This document shows, piece by piece, positions 6,686 through 7,244 of a stretch of DNA of 7,244 nt. Source of the stretch: Eubacterium sp. (GTDB lineage: Bacteria; Bacillota; Clostridia; Oscillospirales; Acutalibacteraceae); NCBI GenBank assembly GCA_017543725.1, contig JAFYFO010000131.1:1-7244 (forward strand), in the 5' to 3' direction. A program made the translations under genes and the position numbers. The notes below the pieces were generated by a model. That model was not told the DNA's origin and did not search any database. It saw nothing but the letters and a program-made list of their open reading frames with translations. How positions within the stretch are numbered: position 1 is the stretch's first letter; the number at the start of each line of letters is the position of its first letter.

Positions 6686-6778
6686 AAACTTTACCTGCCT
6701 TTTATTTTTATCCTATATAAAATATCACAATTAAATCAGGATTAAAAGCATTTAATTTCACTTGATTTTTTAGTTATA

Positions 6779-7244
6779 TCACAGAAGTTCCTTGAATCCT
6801 TCCGTTGAGTATTCCTCGCCCTTTCTCTTTTTCTCAAGTTGGAGCATAAGCGCTTCAAAACGCTTTCTCGTCATCGGATAAATAATAACCGCGATGAGCG
6901 AAACAGCAAGGAAAGCGGCAGGAATTATTGTTGAAATATTCTCCATACCGTTTATGATTTTTGAATCGGTTACAACAGTGAAAAGCGATTCTTTTCCTGC
7001 GATATCGTTTGATGAATCATAGCCGTATGCCGAAAGGAAAATTCCTGCCATAAGAATTCCGAATGCCGAGCCGAATTTCTGAACAAGTTGAGGAAGGGCG
7101 GTTATTGTTGATTCCCTTCTTTCGCCTGTTTTAAACTCATTGAGTTCAACAAGGTCGTAGCCCATGGAATAAAACAATGTCCAGAAAGTTCCTGCCGCAA
7201 GTCCGAGGCATGCAGGGCTTAAAACGCACATAATTCTGAACGAG
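6779..7244 (-). CDS. GPH-family sugar:cation symporter (MFS), C-terminal part, cut by window edge
   Basis: This is the C-terminal 154 residues of a membrane transporter; the frame stays open through the window edge, so the N-terminal two thirds or so lie outside. The fragment shows a hydrophobic segment (ACLGLAAGTFWTLFYSMG), then a cytoplasmic-loop motif with the pattern YDLVE-N-EFKTGERRES followed by LPQLVQKFGSAFG, which is characteristic of the glycoside-pentoside-hexuronide:cation symporters (MFS_2; relatives of MelB and XynB-type transporters). Two further hydrophobic helices and a lysine-rich tail ending in FKELL follow. Family members import mono- or oligosaccharides with Na+ or H+. It is the first gene seen of the mannosidase/fucosidase cluster, 93 nt upstream of the GH38 gene, so it probably imports their substrate or a breakdown product. 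The ATG at 7229-7231 is an internal Met, not a start: it has no Shine-Dalgarno site and coding continues upstream. Family call is firm; the sugar cannot be read from this fragment. Confidence 0.87.
   Translation of the reverse strand, partial: SFRIMCVLSPACLGLAAGTFWTLFYSMGYDLVELNEFKTGERRESTITALPQLVQKFGSAFGILMAGIFLSAYGYDSSNDIAGKESLFTVVTDSKIINGMENISTIIPAAFLAVSLIAVIIYPMTRKRFEALMLQLEKKRKGEEYSTEGFKELL

Noticed and set aside
6686..6778. Possible internal promoter before the mannosidase (TGATATTTT as extended -10)
   Set aside because: The matching -35 would be TTTTAA, a poor fit, and AT-rich gaps give such matches by chance.
1..7244. CRISPR arrays, tRNA/rRNA genes, insertion sequences, phage or defence genes
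   Set aside because: Looked for on both strands; no regularly spaced repeats, no tRNA-like cloverleaf, no transposase or defence-type coding sequence was found.

Overview
The window looks like chromosomal DNA from an anaerobic, gut-type member of the Clostridia (Bacillota), possibly Oscillospiraceae/Ruminococcaceae-like. This rests on modest GC content, A-rich Shine-Dalgarno sites, sigma-A type promoter spacing, intrinsic terminators, a tandem glycine riboswitch, and a gene set for trimming host or dietary glycans. The lineage is an inference; there is no rRNA or marker gene here. All four genes lie on the minus strand, so transcription runs from high to low coordinates.

Region 7244-3479-2041 is a glycan-use cluster in the order GPH-family sugar:cation symporter (only its C-terminal part is in the window), GH38 alpha-mannosidase (1068 aa), GH29 alpha-L-fucosidase (459 aa, subfamily-B-like). 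The gaps are 93 and 58 nt and there is no terminator between the two hydrolases, so the three are probably co-transcribed. Neither hydrolase has a signal peptide, which suggests that imported mannose- and fucose-containing oligosaccharides are cut in the cytoplasm. A strong bidirectional terminator (2007-2035) closes the cluster. A 13-bp imperfect hairpin lies between the two hydrolase genes.

Region 1971-150 is an independent unit: a promoter with an extended -10 (1944-1971), a tandem glycine riboswitch (about 1763-1917), an intrinsic terminator (1696-1731), and an alanine/glycine:cation symporter of the AGCS family whose true start is at 1670. The most interesting part of the window is this leader. 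The 3' strand of the first aptamer's P1 plus the inter-aptamer linker is an almost complete complement of the 5' arm of the terminator, which gives a legible antiterminator/terminator switch predicted to turn the transporter OFF when glycine is plentiful. A second, competing 10-nt complementarity joins the second aptamer's P1 strand to the Shine-Dalgarno region.

Region 149-1 carries no gene. It has a hairpin right after the symporter stop codon and a GC-rich palindrome (41-70) that looks like a dispersed intergenic repeat. No IS element, CRISPR array, tRNA or rRNA was seen. I found no evidence for a wholly new system; the riboswitch expression platform and the mannosidase/fucosidase pairing are the items most worth a second look.
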